A stretch of 64,000 bases of DNA, from NCBI GenBank assembly GCA_027596075.1, contig JADGJC010000006.1, positions 266,654-330,653 of the forward strand. Direction: 5' to 3'. Below the pieces are notes generated by a model. It was not told the DNA's origin. It saw nothing but the letters and a program-made list of their open reading frames with translations, and did no database searches. Positions 61,347-64,000 of this stretch are shown one piece after another. The DNA comes from Rhizophlyctis rosea. Its lineage: Eukaryota > Chytridiomycota > Chytridiomycetes > Rhizophlyctidales > Rhizophlyctidaceae. The translations under genes were made by a program, and so were the position numbers. Position 1 is the first letter of the stretch, and each line of letters begins with the position of its first letter.

Positions 61347-63418
61347 ATGAGTGCGATAGCGCCTGCTTCGACCACGCTCACTGGTGAACACCCCCCTCAA
61401 GGCAGCGGTCCGCCGCAGGAACATCACCAACCGGAAGCAAGCACTGCAAGTTGCACGAAGGTAAACTCTTACCTTGCAAGTCTGACTGAGCCGCTTCTGA
61501 AGGAGATATGCTCCAAGCTTGGTGGGACATTCATTCATGACAGGTTGTCCATACCGGTATTCTAAAACTGTTACTAGGTCTCGCTTTCGAAGGCACAAAC
61601 ACGACTCTGATCGCTCGCATCGAAGAACACCTCAAGCAAAGCCAATCTCCTTCCAAATCGGATCTCGCAATCTGGATGGTCCCGTTCCCGAAGCAGCTGC
61701 CGGACTTGCCGTCGGAGATGGTCCGCCACATCGCTCGATTGTCAGGACCAAGCGTCAGCCGCAAGCTGCAAAGCATGAGCAAGTACCATCGCAAGCTGAT
61801 CACCCACGACGACATCGTTTGGGCGGAAGCGGGACATAGGCATTTCACTGGTGGCTTGAACGAGGTCTTTTGGTGGTCATTCTGGGAGTGGCATCCAGAC
61901 ATCATTTGCGCATACGTTTCGGAGGCTCAAGCTGCATTTCCTGAAGACTGGCCGCGACAGGAAACGCTTGACCATGCCGTCAGAAGGGGGGACATCAAAA
62001 CAGTGAAGCGATTGCTGCAAATGGGTGCCCACGTCGATCTCGCTTCCATGACGGCTGCCGTCGGACGGTACTACTGCCCGTTGGATGGCCAACCGCCAAG
62101 AGAGCATCCCGACATCATGCAAGCACTGTTTCAACATCACACTGGTGTGCACCTTGATGAGGACGGCAAGGCCATTCAGATTGCTCTGCAGCTGGCGGTA
62201 CAAGGGGGCTATTTAAGAGTTATAGAAGTGATTTTCGAGCACTATGGGAAGCAGCATCACCTGCCTGGCTTGGCGCTCCTACGGGGTGCGGAAGAGGGTC
62301 GCGTTGATATTGTGAGGCTGGCTCTGAAGGTCGAAGATGACCTCAATGACGCGCAACATCGCGTGTTTGTAGAGGCGGCAATGGAAGCGGCACTCGGCGA
62401 GGGTCAGACGGAAGTCGTGCGGATCCTATTGGGATATGATCAGTCGCTCGCAAGCTTGCTGCTGGTGTGGGCTGCAAGGATCGACAGCCTTCCAATGGTA
62501 AGGATGGCTTGTGGGGTGAACGCGGATGTACACCATGACGAGGACGCCGCGTTGCGGGCAGCCGTGGCGAACAATCACATCGACATCGTCAAATTCTTTC
62601 TGACGGCCGGCGCCGACATCCATGCACGAGACGAGTGCGCGCTGGCGATGGCGGCCGCAGCTGGGTATGAGGGATTGGTCAAGATTCTTTTGGAGGCTGG
62701 GTCCAATGTTCATCACCGGGACGGGAACGCATTGTTTGCAGCTGCGGGATGTGGGCATGCGGGAACGGTAGAGGTTCTCTTACGGGCCGGTGCGAACGTG
62801 CATGCTGGGAATGAGGCTGCTCTGCGCATTGCGACAGTCAAGCGTTTTGTGGAAGTCACAAAGGTCCTATTCAAGGGTGGGGCAAGCTTTATGACGAGTG
62901 ACGGTCAAAGTCTGCTGGTGACTGCTGCAGTATCGGGCGACTCGGCGCTCGTGCAAGTGTATTTGGAGGCGGGTGCTGATCCTCGATGGAGGCGGTATAC
63001 CGCGATCCGGTGTGCGGCTTTGGAGCGATACATTGATACTGTGAAAATGTTGTTGGATGCTATTGCGTATGAGGAGGAGGGGGCTTACAGTGCGCTGGGT
63101 GTTGCCTTGATTGAACACAACGTTGTGCTATTGAACGAGGTCCTCCAAGCCATGGCGGTTGCACGGGGGCTGGATGCAACATTGGAAGCGTTGCCGGAGG
63201 TGGAAGGGGAGTTGCGGTTGGAAGCGGTGATCACGGCGGCGAAGGCGGGGCAATCTGAAGCCGTGAAGGTGTTGGTTGCGTCCATTAGGAAGATGGAACT
63301 TCCGCGGGTCAAGACTGTAGCCGTGCTCGGTCAGGCTCTGGAAGAAGCGGCGACTGGTGGATACGATGCGATTGTGACGGTTCTAGGGGAGGAAGTTGGG
63401 CATTGGGGGTCGGACTAG
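61347..63418 (+). CDS. Ankyrin-repeat protein with SAP-like and F-box-like N-terminus
   Basis: Two exons (61347-61521 and 61578-63418) encode 671 residues. A short disordered start is followed by a SAP-like helical hairpin (LTEPLLKEICSKLGLAFEG, TLIARIEEHLKQ) split by the intron, then an F-box-like segment (LPDLPSEMVRHIARLSGPSV, SRKLQSMSKYHRKLI). About a dozen ankyrin repeats fill the rest (RRGDIKTVKRLLQMGAHVD, NNHIDIVKFFLTAGADIHAR, AAGYEGLVKILLEAGSNVHH, GCGHAGTVEVLLRAGANVHA), becoming weaker towards the end. It could be a substrate adaptor for a ubiquitin ligase, but the SAP and F-box calls are weak. Confidence 0.85.
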
Positions 63419-63774
63419 GCTAGCTGCCTAGGATGACGTTACAGAACAGGGAGGGTTTGCATGGATCTTGCCCTGGCGTCTCTGCTCAACTTTGTGTACA
63501 AGCGGCTCGTGCAAATAAATCTTATGTGCTATTGGTGAAGCGTCTCCATTGACATGATTGACAAGAGGCAGCTCGCGACCTAACAACCAAATATGTTCGG
63601 CGGTTTGGACAAAGCGAGGAAAATGTGTCTACTGCATGCGGACTTCGACGAGTAGTATAACAACCATGCTCGACTACTTCAGAGATCCAGAGATACCAAT
63701 ATGTTTCAAGATATATATTGAGCACAGTAAATTACGACGCATAGGTATATTGATCACGGCACTTTGTACAGTAC
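63419..63774. other. Intergenic, downstream of ankyrin gene
   Basis: About 356 bp with no supportable gene. One plus-strand frame (63558-63830) runs through into the tRNA-like sequence and has no family likeness. Confidence 0.45.
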
Positions 63775-63841
63775 TCCCCCTGACTGGACTTGAACCAATA
63801 TCCTCGTCAAAAGACGGTGCTCTACATTAAGCTACAGGAGG
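63775..63841 (-). tRNA. tRNA-like sequence, probably degenerate (anticodon UUG possible)
   Basis: Read on the minus strand, the ends pair over seven bases (CCTCCTG with CAGGGGG, two G-T pairs allowed at most). There is a D stem (GCTT/GAGC) and a good T arm (ATTGG-TTCAAGT-CCAGT). The anticodon region TTTTGAC would give UUG (Gln), but its stem has two mismatches (C-A, G-G), the D loop has only six bases and the variable region about one. The total of 67 nt is short. A tRNA-derived or organelle-derived remnant fits better than a working nuclear tRNA. Confidence 0.45.
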
Positions 63842-63897
63842 AGGGAGAAAGACCCACACCATCCGCATTGCTGCGACTGGCAAACCTCATCACACTG

Positions 63898-63982
63898 CCC
63901 ATAAGGCCACATGCTGCTGAGGCGGCGAAAAAAATGCCCCCCACCCAAAACCATTACCCAGCCCATAAGGCCGCAGGCTGCT
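63898..63982. repeat. Short imperfect direct repeat
   Basis: A 21-bp unit starting CCCATAAGGCC occurs at 63898-63918 and 63962-63982 with two differences, 64 bp apart. It lies just beside the tRNA-like sequence at the window edge, so more copies may follow outside. Confidence 0.6.
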
Positions 63983-64000
63983 AGCATCGAGTGAGCGACC

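Overview
The window is nuclear DNA of a flagellated (zoosporic) fungus, most likely a chytrid. Genes sit close together on both strands and carry many short introns (mostly about 40-100 bp, GT...AG). Typical fungal genes (Alg10, PWP2, SPX-RING, ThrE/Prm10-type transporter) lie beside axonemal genes that non-flagellated fungi have lost (DRC8, CFAP70, an EFCAB5-like protein, and a probable TSNAXIP1-domain protein). No rRNA, CRISPR array or intact transposon was seen. All gene calls come from reading translations and joining exons by eye; no database search was possible.

Layout. 1-1353: no convincing gene; a hairpin-rich stretch, then a degenerate GC-rich tandem repeat of about 65 bp. 1354-2172 (-): hypothetical protein. 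2276-4268 (+): AP-3 mu, reconstructed as 12 exons. 4407-5354 (-) DRC8 and 5591-9109 (+) a flagellar-type coiled-coil protein share one short promoter. 9241-10543 (-) IMP4 and 10832-15057 (+) RNA polymerase I subunit RPA2 form a divergent ribosome-biogenesis pair. 15730-18149 (+): SPX-RING E3 ligase. 18485-19163 (-) TBCA and 19463-21368 (+) ALG10. 21814-24119 (+): RBR E3 ligase with C-terminal zinc fingers. 24419-28374 (-) M16 metalloprotease, divergent from 28737-29387 (+) TIM17. 29627-32738 (-) SEC23, divergent from 33163-36130 (+) PWP2. 36351-37262 (-): hypothetical. 37848-42622 (+): CFAP70. 42868-45083 (-) ThrE-like transporter, divergent from 45418-50036 (+) EFCAB5-like. 50256-52409 (-): F-box/LRR gene broken by an in-frame stop. 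52989-55436 (-): large disordered protein. 55437-57567: about 2.1 kb without a supportable gene. 57568-58989 (+): ZIP zinc transporter. 59541-60651 (+): His-rich protein. 61347-63418 (+): ankyrin-repeat protein. The right end holds a degenerate tRNA-like sequence and a short direct repeat.

Functional themes. There are three ribosome-biogenesis genes (IMP4, RPA2, PWP2), four or five flagellar genes, vesicle and secretory genes (AP-3 mu, SEC23, ALG10), mitochondrial import (TIM17), three genes linked to ubiquitin (SPX-RING, RBR, F-box) plus a possible fourth F-box-like one, and metal or metabolite transport (ZIP, ThrE-like). The points most worth following up are the RBR/zinc-finger fusion, the divergent pairs with matching functions, the SPX domain split by a long disordered insert, the interrupted F-box/LRR gene, and the left-end repeat array.
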